Notes under the pieces: generated by a model | The model's input: only the letters and a program-made list of their open reading frames with translations | Told to the model about the DNA's origin: nothing | The model's database searches: none | Position numbers and translations under genes: made by a program | Shown: positions 1-8,972 of the stretch, piece by piece | Layout of the letters: each line of letters opens with the position of its first letter | How positions within the stretch are numbered: position 1 is the stretch's first letter | Source of the DNA: Tritrichomonas musculus | Taxonomy: Eukaryota; Parabasalia; Tritrichomonadida; Tritrichomonadidae | Reading direction: 5' to 3' | DNA: 64,000 nucleotides | NCBI GenBank assembly: GCA_039105265.1 | Contig: JAPFFF010000008.1 | Location: 620,001-684,000 of the forward strand

Positions 1-2303
1 AAGGTAATGGTGAAGAAGAGGATGATAATCAAGGAGGTAATGAAGGTGGTGATAATGAAGGCGGTGATAATGATTCAAACCTAATTCAATATATGAATGT
101 AGGTCTACAAGCTGTAAATCAATTATCAGGTTATTTATTACATAATATTGCGAACCTAGGAAATAATGTTGCATCTCTCAGGTTCCAAAATGAAGTAGAG
201 TCATTTACACAAGAGATGTTTGATTATGAGATATATGATAATGGTTTAGATGAGATGAATAGACAATACCAGTCAATAGGAATACAAACAGAACAACCAA
301 CACGTCAACGAGAATCCTTATTTAATGATTCATATGTTTGGTGTACAGTATTTCGCATGTGGACGAGTTTTGCAGTTTATAATATACCAAATCAATTTGG
401 ATGGAGGACTAATTCTGCATTTGGAGCTCCTTGGAATTTTGTCTGGGATGTTGGACATAGGGAATGGATAGCAATAGCGCCACGTGAAGAAGATGTACCA
501 GCTGGATGGAGAATTAACCCAAAGGGAAATAAAATAGCACAAACAATAGTACAACATAATATTCATTCGGAAGGAGAAATGATTTATAATCCTGATAGAG
601 GACAATGGGAATATTATCCACCAGAAGAAAGTATTGTTGTACCAGAACAACCGGGACCTGTTATTAATATTGTTCCTGAACAAAATAGGAATGCAGTGTT
701 AAGACCAACTTATGTTTGGTCTCTTGAGTCAGGTCGTTGGGTTAATTCAATGACAATAGCTAATATGCCAAGATCACATCCAAATGATAATAATGATTGG
801 AGGCGAGATGTTAGCTTACAAGCACCTGCCAATTTTGTTTGGGACATAGACCATAGGGAATGGGTAGCTATAAGAAACAATGTTAGTGAAATGCTTAATG
901 ACAGAGATTGGAGGACAAATCGAGATATTGGAGATATTGCAGTAAGGCATTATCAAGAACAATTTTTACAAGGAATCGGCGAATTAGTATGGAATGATGA
1001 TTATAATAGTTATGTTTATCAATGTAATGAGATAAGCCCATTATCATTATCATTAGAAGATAAAAGCAATAGCGGAGCAATAGCAATACCAGACCAAATT
1101 ACAAGTACTGAAGCTTGGGATAAAATTTTAGACTGTATGGGTATCCCTGTTATTAATAATCCTAATGAGATAGATGAGAAGAATCCAGTACTTGGTAAAT
1201 ATATTATAAAGGGTGACTTAAAAGTAAATGGGAAAATAATATGTGATTCTATTCCAAGTGGAGGTACAACAACAACTGACTCCAAGTATTTTACCTTGAA
1301 GGAATCAGACCAGTTATATTTATATAGACCATCTAAGACGTATGAAGAATCCAATTATTATTGTATGAGATGGGATATAGATAAAGATTATGACATACCA
1401 CTAAATTTAGTATTTAGATTCAAAGACTATCTATTTGGTCATAACTGGGAATTAACATGGGATGGTAAAAATTGGACAGGAAATAATTGTCAAAACATGT
1501 GTACAGAAAAGATATCATACATGAACACAAATGACGGTGCGCCTGCTTTAACAATCAAACATAACGAAAGAATTGGTAGATGGATAAAAGGAACAATAAA
1601 GGAAGATTTAACTGATGATGATAATTATGCTCATATCTTGAAAGATTATCTTACCAATTGGAGGGTTGTTAAGAAAGATGGAACCATACTAAGTGAAGGA
1701 ATAACTGCAACTTTTGATTCAAGTGGTTCAGGTACTTTAACTCAAGATGGATATAAATATGAACAAGCTAGAATGTATGTTGATGCGCCAAGTGGATTAA
1801 ATGCAGATGATGGATTATATGTTTATACTGACCTAAATATTAATGGAAATATAACTGAATTAAAATGGGATTGTCATCCTACTCATTGTATTAATTCAGG
1901 TGTTATGCATACCTATGGGTCAAATCCTTGTCTCGAATCATTTAATTATCATCGAGAAAAAAGGCATTCCATTAAAATCATTGAAGGATTTAATCATAAG
2001 AATATTCGAATATATATAGAGAAAGAATTATTTGATTTTGATGTGAAAGTTAATCCATTCGATATAATTATTCAACAACAATTTTATGAAGTAGAGCCAG
2101 ACCCAAGAAAATGCACTACCATATCGACAGATTATAATATTTATTCATCAAAGATTATATGGGCTGATAATATAATGACTATGCGTCGAGATTTAAATGT
2201 TGTTGGTGGAATCACAGATATATTAGCCTATGATTATGCTTTATTGAAACAGACAGTTGATAATCTAGTTGAACAAATGAGAATTCAAGCCATGTATAAT
2301 TGA
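1..2303 (+). CDS. Fibre-like structural protein of a probable Maverick/Polinton element, 5' partial
   Basis: The frame is open from the left edge, so the gene starts outside the window; the first ATG inside is at 93. The upstream part is rich in Gly, Asn, Asp and Glu. After it comes a tandem pair of about 110-residue modules, each with an 'NFVWD..HREW.AI' core and a 'W' plus acidic end, at roughly residues 75-175 and 200-310 counted from the ATG at 93. The C-terminal half shares two blocks with the gene at 3920-6517: a Trp-rich block (LYLYRP...RWDID...FGHNWELTWDG) and a block around QQFYEV...TDYNI.SSKI..ADN. The end is helical, like an oligomerisation stalk. No enzyme motif is visible. Three co-oriented paralogous genes with coiled-coil ends suggest a virion-like fibre or spike of a Maverick-type element. 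This is inference, since no polymerase, integrase or capsid gene lies in the window. Confidence 0.55.
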   Translation, partial: GNGEEEDDNQGGNEGGDNEGGDNDSNLIQYMNVGLQAVNQLSGYLLHNIANLGNNVASLRFQNEVESFTQEMFDYEIYDNGLDEMNRQYQSIGIQTEQPTRQRESLFNDSYVWCTVFRMWTSFAVYNIPNQFGWRTNSAFGAPWNFVWDVGHREWIAIAPREEDVPAGWRINPKGNKIAQTIVQHNIHSEGEMIYNPDRGQWEYYPPEESIVVPEQPGPVINIVPEQNRNAVLRPTYVWSLESGRWVNSMTIANMPRSHPNDNNDWRRDVSLQAPANFVWDIDHREWVAIRNNVSEMLNDRDWRTNRDIGDIAVRHYQEQFLQGIGELVWNDDYNSYVYQCNEISPLSLSLEDKSNSGAIAIPDQITSTEAWDKILDCMGIPVINNPNEIDEKNPVLGKYIIKGDLKVNGKIICDSIPSGGTTTTDSKYFTLKESDQLYLYRPSKTYEESNYYCMRWDIDKDYDIPLNLVFRFKDYLFGHNWELTWDGKNWTGNNCQNMCTEKISYMNTNDGAPALTIKHNERIGRWIKGTIKEDLTDDDNYAHILKDYLTNWRVVKKDGTILSEGITATFDSSGSGTLTQDGYKYEQARMYVDAPSGLNADDGLYVYTDLNINGNITELKWDCHPTHCINSGVMHTYGSNPCLESFNYHREKRHSIKIIEGFNHKNIRIYIEKELFDFDVKVNPFDIIIQQQFYEVEPDPRKCTTISTDYNIYSSKIIWADNIMTMRRDLNVVGGITDILAYDYALLKQTVDNLVEQMRIQAMYN

Positions 2304-2442
2304 TAATGATACTGATAATGCAACAAATACTATCACAACCACTGAGCAATCATTAGAGAGAACTCATAGAGAAGTTCAGCCACAGGTTGTTACAGATGAA
2401 ACAGATGAGATTCGAACAGATATAACTGTACCACAGACTACA

Positions 2443-3900
2443 ATGACAAATACAGCTTCAACTACGATTGCACTTAGGAATCAAGTTCCTGTTATCGATA
2501 TATCTGGAATCCAGTATACCTTAGAAGATATTGCAGATATGACAAGAGCAGAACGAAATGCATTAGTTGCTAGTCATCCTGATATATTACGTATCCAATA
2601 TCATGGAAGAGAGTGGTTTAATGTTTATGATTTGTTTTATAATGACCAACTCATTATCCATAATAATGTATTTCAACGAAGGACTCTAATAAGACCAGCT
2701 GATATTGAGATGACAGATAGAATACATAGAGCTACTGATAATAATTGGTCAATAGAATGGGAAGGAACAACATACACAGCGAGAGATATTGAACAATTAT
2801 CTATGCAAGACAGATTAAATTTACCATTTGTACAAAATGGAGATATTGGATTAGAACCTTACTTGAATGACCAAACAATGGAAGCATGGATAAATATTAT
2901 TGATCATAGAGGAGAGACTATTGACCCAATTGTTGCTACTATTGATTATTCAGCACCAACAACAGCAAATATTAGTGGAGGTCAAGTACGATTTGTTGGA
3001 ATTAATTCACAGATAGAAGTTAATGCAAATGGAGTTAGATATCAACATTATGACCTTGTTGCCACAACAGATACTTGGACAGTACCAGGAACAACACCAG
3101 CAATAACAGCAAGAATGATAGAACAAATGAGTGATGAACAAAGAGGGGAACTAATGGATAATATTTATTCTCATGGTAATCTTTTAGCTTTTAATGACAC
3201 ATTAGATGAAACAACTGGTGAAGAAATAACACAAGTACTATATAATGGAAATGTAGTTGCTACAATAGATAGAAGAAGACTACATGTAATTAATATTGTG
3301 AATGGAGTGATAGAAATGTACCAACAAGATGGTGTTATAAGTGCAACTACCCAGGTTATTATGGGAGCAGTAGGTTATGTTGCTAGAAGGTTCTTACATG
3401 GTCAATGGCAGTTTGTTAGACATCATCCGGGTGATGCAGCAGCTATAGCAGGAGTAGCAGCAGAAGCATATGTAGCAAATAGAATAGGATTATTTTATAT
3501 TCCAAGTTGGTTCCGTCGTAATGATAACCCAGAGACATTAGCAGAGGAAGATGTATTAGAAAAGATTCTTGCATGGGCATATCATGAAGAAACAGATGAT
3601 GAACCTGAACTTGAAATAACAATGAAGGATGCTGATAAGATGATGGTTTCATTTGATACATGTATTAATATTGCAAAGACATATCGCGATACTTTAAAGG
3701 GTACAATAGCATTCATGTGCGAGAAAATCAAAGAGCTTGAAAATAAGTCAAGTACAAAACATCCATTAGAAGATATAGATATGACTACTTATATTACTAA
3801 AGTAGAAGTGAAGGAAATGATAGACCAGAAGGATGCATATATTGATACTCTTGAGGCAAGACTTGCAGCACTTGAAGCTAAATGCGCTAACATCGAATGA
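2443..3900 (+). CDS. Fibre-like/coiled-coil protein, second gene of the probable Maverick cassette
   Basis: A 485-residue protein of unknown function. The N-terminal two thirds are beta-rich in character, with repeated short 'T.RDIEQ(L/M)S.(Q/E)(D/Q)R' type segments near residues 115 and 225. An Ala-rich stretch (DAAAIAGVAAEAYVANRIG, about residues 328-346) could contact a membrane. The last 85 residues form a heptad-like coiled coil, similar to the end of the next gene (IKELE..., DTLEARLAALEAK). The ATG at 2443 is the first in frame, but the frame is open and protein-like (Thr, Asp and Glu rich) from about 2300, so the ancestral protein may have been longer. The stop at 3900 is 19 bases before the next ATG. 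I do not recognise a named family. Confidence 0.55.
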   Translation: MTNTASTTIALRNQVPVIDISGIQYTLEDIADMTRAERNALVASHPDILRIQYHGREWFNVYDLFYNDQLIIHNNVFQRRTLIRPADIEMTDRIHRATDNNWSIEWEGTTYTARDIEQLSMQDRLNLPFVQNGDIGLEPYLNDQTMEAWINIIDHRGETIDPIVATIDYSAPTTANISGGQVRFVGINSQIEVNANGVRYQHYDLVATTDTWTVPGTTPAITARMIEQMSDEQRGELMDNIYSHGNLLAFNDTLDETTGEEITQVLYNGNVVATIDRRRLHVINIVNGVIEMYQQDGVISATTQVIMGAVGYVARRFLHGQWQFVRHHPGDAAAIAGVAAEAYVANRIGLFYIPSWFRRNDNPETLAEEDVLEKILAWAYHEETDDEPELEITMKDADKMMVSFDTCINIAKTYRDTLKGTIAFMCEKIKELENKSSTKHPLEDIDMTTYITKVEVKEMIDQKDAYIDTLEARLAALEAKCANIE

Positions 3901-3919
3901 GAAGTTTTATTTAACTAAA

Positions 3920-6517
3920 ATGAGTGATACTACTACAAGATTTAAAGGAGATATACAGTTTAAGATAGGGGATGCTACTCGAAAAGGTAGCCAGTTATTA
4001 ACATTGGGTGACTTAGATAACTATGTACAGACAGGTCATTTATTTAATGAGGTCGAAGGTTTACCAGAAGTTGATATTAAAAATAAAAATATACAGTATG
4101 TATCATTTGAGTCTTCAACAACAACTTACAATATCCTTAAGTTTGTTAATTTGCCTGAAGACTTCATTAATAAGCTCAACGAAATAAAAACCCAGACTAA
4201 TATATTTAAGGTTGTCTTGAGGAAAAATATAGTATATGATACAAGTGGTAATTTAGTCAAGGAGTTCTACATATATGTTAAGGATGGTCAAGTATATTCT
4301 CCTTTGATAACTAAAAGTAGTAATGGATGCAGTATAAATAATAGTACCATTATGGGATATATGAATATAGCTTTTGATAGTAAACTAGACTTCAACCCAT
4401 ATACCTTGTGGCTGAATGGGGAGTTGAGCATAATGAATGAATATATAACTGATTCTTTACAGACAGAGAAGGCAATAAAGTGTTCTATAATAAAAGCTGA
4501 TAATGCATTAAGTTTACGTAAAAGCGATGTACTATACTTATATAAGCCTACATCAACTAGTCAGGTTGTGATAGAAAACAAGAAGTATTGGTTACTTCAA
4601 TGGAACATAGATACTGGATATACTATACCTAATGACTTAGAGTTTAGGTTTAATGAGTATTGTTTTGGTAATAAGTGGTTTTTATCATGGGATGGCACAA
4701 AATGGGTAGGTGATAACATACAAGGTCATATCAATGGTAGATTAGTTAATGGATTAAATAAGGAGAATGAGTATGGTGAAGATGGTACCTACATACAAGT
4801 CAAGAGGAGTGAGAGGAACATGAAACTGATTAATAAGCCTAATGACTACTCTCCTGATAACATACTACATTACATGATTCATGGAGGTAAGTGCAAAATA
4901 GACTGTTTTGTAAAATTAAAGACAGGGGAGATAGAACCTTTTTCGAAATATGGTCTAGGATATCAAACAAGTCAAGGAGGTACAAAAGATGGATATGATA
5001 TAGAAGCAATAAGGTGCTATAAGATGAATAATGCTACTAAAAAATTAGAAACTAGTGCTATTGATGAGCTCTACCTAGATATAACTCTTGAAGGTTCTAA
5101 AAATGCAAATAGGTTCTCAGTTCGACCTACTGGAAAAGAAGGCAATGGAGGAGACAAGGTATGGTTGTTCTTACATGGTGTACTTGATTCATGTGAAAAG
5201 CTTGAATATACATATGCAGCTTCGACTACTAATGACTCAAGGGATATTAAGATATATTTAGCTGATGAATATGTTGACCCAATAGATGAGGTTCATTGGG
5301 ATTCAACTACTAACCCATTCGAGTATATCATTAAGCAGCAATTTTATGAAGTATCCCCAAATCCAAATGGGGCAACAACCTTATATACTGATTATAATAT
5401 TACCTCCTCTAAGATAATAACAGCTGATAATATTACTACTATGAGGAGTGATTTAAACTTAGTTACCAATAATGTAGATGTTATTAGCTATGATGTTAAC
5501 GAAATGAACACTGTTATGGAAAGTCTAAAAGGTAGAGTCACAAGGACTGAACAAGTTACTCAACATCTGGAGGATGATGTAGATAATTTACGTATAGTCT
5601 CATGGACTGCATTAGCTTTTGGAGTTGCAGGTACTGCTGGGTCAATAGGTTCTATTGGTATGCAGCTATTTCCAGATGGTATAAGCTTTCCTACCATAAA
5701 AGGTGGAGGATTCCTTAAAAGGTTATTCTCTCATAAGTCAACCAAAGGTATGAGTGATTTGGTTAGAAATAGCATTAACTTCATGTCAGGTACTACAGCA
5801 AGAAGCATAACCAAAGATATAACACCTATAATTACCTGGTGTGAGGAAGAGTATAAGCAACTAGATGAACTACCTTTTACTGATGAGAATGATAACCCTG
5901 ATACAGGAACCTTGACATTAAGTGGTGCTATGGATATCAGCAATATGTTTAGGGACTCACTCAAGCCTTGTTTCAAGTTGTTAGCTGAGAAGGTCAATGA
6001 GCTAGAGGCAGAGTTTGATAACTACCCTACTGTGGATGAAGCTAATGAAGGTCTAGAAGTACTTATACGTAGGATAGAGACATTAGAGGGTGAAAATATC
6101 GCATTAAAAGATACTATAGCAGCAATGGAAACTAGGTTAACTGCATTAGCGAATAGATTAACGCGAATTAAGTATACATTCAGCGTACCAAATAGTACTA
6201 GCATTCGTTACCAATTCGAACAACCATTTGATGCATATGAGGCAACCCTCTATTTGACATATCATGAAAACAAAAATAACGTTACCAGTGAAAAAGAAAT
6301 TAAAATTAATATATCATTCAATGTTAAGAATTCACCTACGAGTGAATATCAATGTGAACCAACTAAGATCTGGTTAAACAATATTGAATTTCCATTAAGT
6401 AGTGGCAATTTAGTGGTCAATGCAACCGCTAATTTCATAGCGATTAATTCGACATTCTTTACATCAAATGGTATCTTAGCTGAAGATAATACCAAGAATG
6501 AGATACATTCATTATAA
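3920..6517 (+). CDS. Fibre-like protein with coiled-coil stalk, third gene of the probable Maverick cassette
   Basis: The start is placed at 3920 (MSDTTTRFKGD). A longer open frame from 3833 only adds residues overlapping the previous gene. The product is 865 residues. It contains the same Trp-rich block (LYLYKP...QWNIDTGY...NKWFLSWDGTKWVG) and the same QQFYEV...TDYNI.SSKI.TADN block as the first gene, so the two are paralogs. Then come a coiled-coil segment, a Gly/Ala hydrophobic stretch (WTALAFGVAGTAGSIGSIG), a second long coiled coil (LEVLIRRIETLEGE...) and a beta-rich C-terminal domain of about 110 residues. This order of globular head, stalk and hydrophobic patch fits an appendage or penetration protein of a virus-like element. 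No catalytic residues are visible. The GC-rich repeat tail begins right after the stop. Confidence 0.55.
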   Translation: MSDTTTRFKGDIQFKIGDATRKGSQLLTLGDLDNYVQTGHLFNEVEGLPEVDIKNKNIQYVSFESSTTTYNILKFVNLPEDFINKLNEIKTQTNIFKVVLRKNIVYDTSGNLVKEFYIYVKDGQVYSPLITKSSNGCSINNSTIMGYMNIAFDSKLDFNPYTLWLNGELSIMNEYITDSLQTEKAIKCSIIKADNALSLRKSDVLYLYKPTSTSQVVIENKKYWLLQWNIDTGYTIPNDLEFRFNEYCFGNKWFLSWDGTKWVGDNIQGHINGRLVNGLNKENEYGEDGTYIQVKRSERNMKLINKPNDYSPDNILHYMIHGGKCKIDCFVKLKTGEIEPFSKYGLGYQTSQGGTKDGYDIEAIRCYKMNNATKKLETSAIDELYLDITLEGSKNANRFSVRPTGKEGNGGDKVWLFLHGVLDSCEKLEYTYAASTTNDSRDIKIYLADEYVDPIDEVHWDSTTNPFEYIIKQQFYEVSPNPNGATTLYTDYNITSSKIITADNITTMRSDLNLVTNNVDVISYDVNEMNTVMESLKGRVTRTEQVTQHLEDDVDNLRIVSWTALAFGVAGTAGSIGSIGMQLFPDGISFPTIKGGGFLKRLFSHKSTKGMSDLVRNSINFMSGTTARSITKDITPIITWCEEEYKQLDELPFTDENDNPDTGTLTLSGAMDISNMFRDSLKPCFKLLAEKVNELEAEFDNYPTVDEANEGLEVLIRRIETLEGENIALKDTIAAMETRLTALANRLTRIKYTFSVPNSTSIRYQFEQPFDAYEATLYLTYHENKNNVTSEKEIKINISFNVKNSPTSEYQCEPTKIWLNNIEFPLSSGNLVVNATANFIAINSTFFTSNGILAEDNTKNEIHSL

Positions 6518-6544
6518 GGAGGTAGGTACGAGATTCTCGGGGCA

Positions 6545-6670
6545 GGTACCTGTGCCGTTTCATAGATGGGCGGTTGTGGGGTGGGGTACCTGTGCCGTTT
6601 CATTGATGGTAGGCGTTGAGGTGGGTGGGTGGGAATTAGGGGTGGGGCCCCTGTGCCGTTTCATTGATGG
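6545..6670 (+). repeat. Three copies of a GTGCCGTTTCAT repeat
   Basis: The core CCTGTGCCGTTTCATTGATGG (last G omitted, CCTGTGCCGTTTCATTGATG) occurs at 6545-6569 (with one change, CATAGATGG), 6585-6609 and 6644-6670. Each copy is preceded by a G run and by GTACC or GCCCC. The spacing is 40 and then about 60 bases, and the spacers are G-rich. Confidence 0.8.
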
Positions 6671-6818
6671 GGAGCAGTAGTGAGAACAAGAATATTTTTT
6701 TCTTTTCTTTTCTTTTTTCTTTTTTCTTTTCTTTTTCTTTTCTTTTATGACGAGTTCGTGTTGACGCGTGGGGTGCCAGCCCCAGCGGAAACCGACTCGT
6801 ATATACTACTTCTCGCGT

Positions 6819-6943
6819 GAATCGCACACTCGGAGGAGCAGTTACGGTGCTCGAAATGAAGGCGGGTCAGATACGAAATTCGTCGAAAATGGCCCTTAAA
6901 TGGGTAGTTACGAGCATGGAATCGCACACTCGGAGGAGCAGTT
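6819..6943 (+). repeat. 25-base direct repeat exactly 100 bases apart
   Basis: The block starting GAATCGCACACTCGGAGGAG and ending CAGTT is identical at 6819-6843 and 6919-6943. The sequence between the copies is also GC-rich. The second copy runs straight into AT-rich DNA, which makes 6943-6948 a plausible element boundary. Confidence 0.75.
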
Positions 6944-6981
6944 TTAAAATTAAAATATTATTTTAAATTTAATTTTAGAGT

Positions 6982-8500
6982 TTAATAAAATAATTTTACG
7001 TAAACATTCGGAAGTTTTTGGACAATAAGGCATGGCAGCTTATTTAAAATAAAACCTTGAGAAATAGTTGAAGATGCAAAAAAAGTATGAATCTCTCTTG
7101 GCTGAAGCTTCGGAACTTCGTTTGTATAATTTAATAATGTACCACAATAACATCTATTAGCGATAGTGAGTCTTGTATTTGTTGATGTTAATAATTGGTT
7201 AGATATATCTAGACGATTTGTTTGAATATTACCCAAATTTTGAATAGTTTGGTTAGTAAATTTATTACTTATTCCTTTTGTGGGGTCGAATGGGTAAATT
7301 CCTGTTTTTTCGAAGCTTGATTTTATCACTTCTGAACAAACGTTGTCTCATGCTTGTTTAATTGAATAAATTAATAATAAACGTTCTTTTGCTGCAACTG
7401 TTGCTAATTGATTTATTTGGCTAAAATTTTGGAAATTAATTTTTGAGCGATTAAGATGAGATTTGTAGCACGATGCTATAGTCACATCGATTGGCTGTAG
7501 AACATGCGTACATTGACTTGGTAATGTTAACAAATTGATATTATTGGCATATAAATATTCCAATACCAAACTATTAATTCTAGAATTATGATTATCAACA
7601 ATCAATAAAACCGTCTTTTTTGAATCACTAAAGCTCATATCTAATCTCAATTTTTGAATGTTGTGCGTAAAATAAATAATATAAGCAAGCCATAATTTCT
7701 GGGTCATCCACCCATTTTTTTGAGAACATATAGTATATTCAATATTTGAAAGTTCATCAGGAAGCTTTTTAACACCAGGAATAATAAGAAATGGATCCAT
7801 TTTTTGGCCATTTGCTGAAACTGTCAAAACTGTTGTCACTCTGTCTGAATATTTCGAATGAGGACAAATCGGAAATACGTGCTGATCAAGTAGGACTTTG
7901 TACTTCCTACTTGACTCTGCAGAAGTCTCGTCCGCATTCCAGATCATATTTCTTGGAGTCGAAGTTAAAATGTTTCTATGCTTTGTATAAAAAGAAGTCA
8001 TTGTTGAAACATTACAGAATCTTCGTCTAGCCTGTTCTAACAGAATTGGACTTTGTAATTTGATTTCATTGCTTTCACAAAAGTGTGTCAGCCAAGAATC
8101 TGATGGACAAAAGGTTCTTGTTCTCGTAAAATTTGTCTTTTTTTTTGGAGAAATTTGAGAAGTTCGTGACAGTTTCGATATCAGATATTGGGCTCTTAGG
8201 TATCTCTGCTCTTTGATATCCATTGCAATTTCAACAGCTTCAATTGTTTTAATGCAGTCCATCTCTGAACTTCTTTCATGCACAATTTGTATGAATTTCT
8301 CTCGGTCAACGTTACTAAAATAACCATCACTTCCTCAACAAAGCTTTCCTGGTTCCCAAAAGTTTCCTCTTATTGTATTATTGACACAAATCGAAATGTT
8401 TCCTTTGGACTTTAATCTATATTTTTCATTTATAGTTACATCTTCTAATCCTATAAGTACATCATTACAAATTTGAATTTGTACTTCTGAAAAAAAAAAA
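6982..8500 (-). pseudogene. Broken pogo/CENP-B-like DDE transposase
   Basis: The main uninterrupted segment (7348-8283) has the catalytic DDE order of this superfamily: first Asp in NADET, second in LIVDNHNS, third in the LPSQCTHVLQPIDV block. The frame continues past a TGA (codon at 7348-7350) into the typical C-terminal segment with FEKTGIYPFDP (6982-7329). Upstream the frame also continues, past another TGA (codon 8335-8337), through an open segment to a long T-rich (poly-Phe) tract, with no clear helix-turn-helix domain and no intact ATG. At least two in-frame stops and the lost N-terminus make it non-functional as written. It lies immediately right of the GC-rich tail, so either element may have inserted beside or into the other. 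Confidence 0.8.
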
Positions 8501-8513
8501 AAAAAAAAAAAAA

Positions 8514-8972
8514 AATCCAGAAAAAATCAAAACTCGTAGCTGTAATTTCTTGAGTATTCATTATTTTAATGACTGACCATGAATAATAAACGGTCTCTTG
8601 CCTAATTCAAAGAATTGTGAAAAAGGGCAGACATTCATTTTTTCCAATAATATTCAATATTTTGAATATTTAATCTTATAATTGAATAAAAATTCTCAAT
8701 TTTCCCTAAGGTAAAACTGAGTACTCCCTCAGGTTCTTCAAGAGACGGTATTGGTCAATAATAAAATTCATATCATCAATGATATGAAGTATACAAAAAA
8801 TTGATAACATCATATCAGATCTCCAAATCCACTCGAAAAACATGGCATTTTTTTATTTTATTTTCCAATAAATAAAAAAATGAAGAACATATAAAAAAAC
8901 TAAAAACTTTTGTCGACTCGTTCATCTTTAAATTGATTTTTTCTTAAAAAAACATTTTTTTCTCATTGTGCA
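8514..8972. other. Intergenic, no gene seen
   Basis: AT-rich DNA between the transposase remnant and the large inverted repeat. A run of more than 20 A residues ends just before it (about 8487-8514). A weak 11-base inverted pair (ACGGTCTCTTG near 8589, CAAGAGACGGT near 8740) may mark a small decayed element. Nothing else is evident. Confidence 0.5.

Larger units (their letters stand above)
6518..6948. other. GC-rich, repeat-bearing tail next to the Maverick-like genes
   Basis: This stretch is far richer in G and C than anything else in the window and changes sharply back to AT-rich DNA near 6948. It has three parts: G-rich DNA with three copies of a 22-base repeat (6545-6670), a strand-asymmetric TTTTC/TTTTCT run (about 6690-6746), and a mixed GC-rich part with a 25-base direct repeat. 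Short open frames cross it but none looks like a protein. It may be the terminus, such as a terminal repeat or packaging/replication region, of the element whose genes lie to the left. The matching opposite end is not in the window, so this is inference. Confidence 0.45.

Noticed and set aside
6745-6927. Short frames across the GC-rich tail
   Set aside because: They have no family resemblance and arise because stops are rare in GC-rich DNA.
6982-8500. TGA read as an amino acid
   Set aside because: All the intact genes checked here end in normal stops, and trichomonads use the standard code. Decay explains the two TGA codons.
8487-8514. Poly-A run as the tail of a retrotransposon
   Set aside because: It lies at the N-terminal side of a DDE transposase, without reverse transcriptase or target duplication. 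Similar A runs at 50220 and 61950 are also unconnected to such genes.
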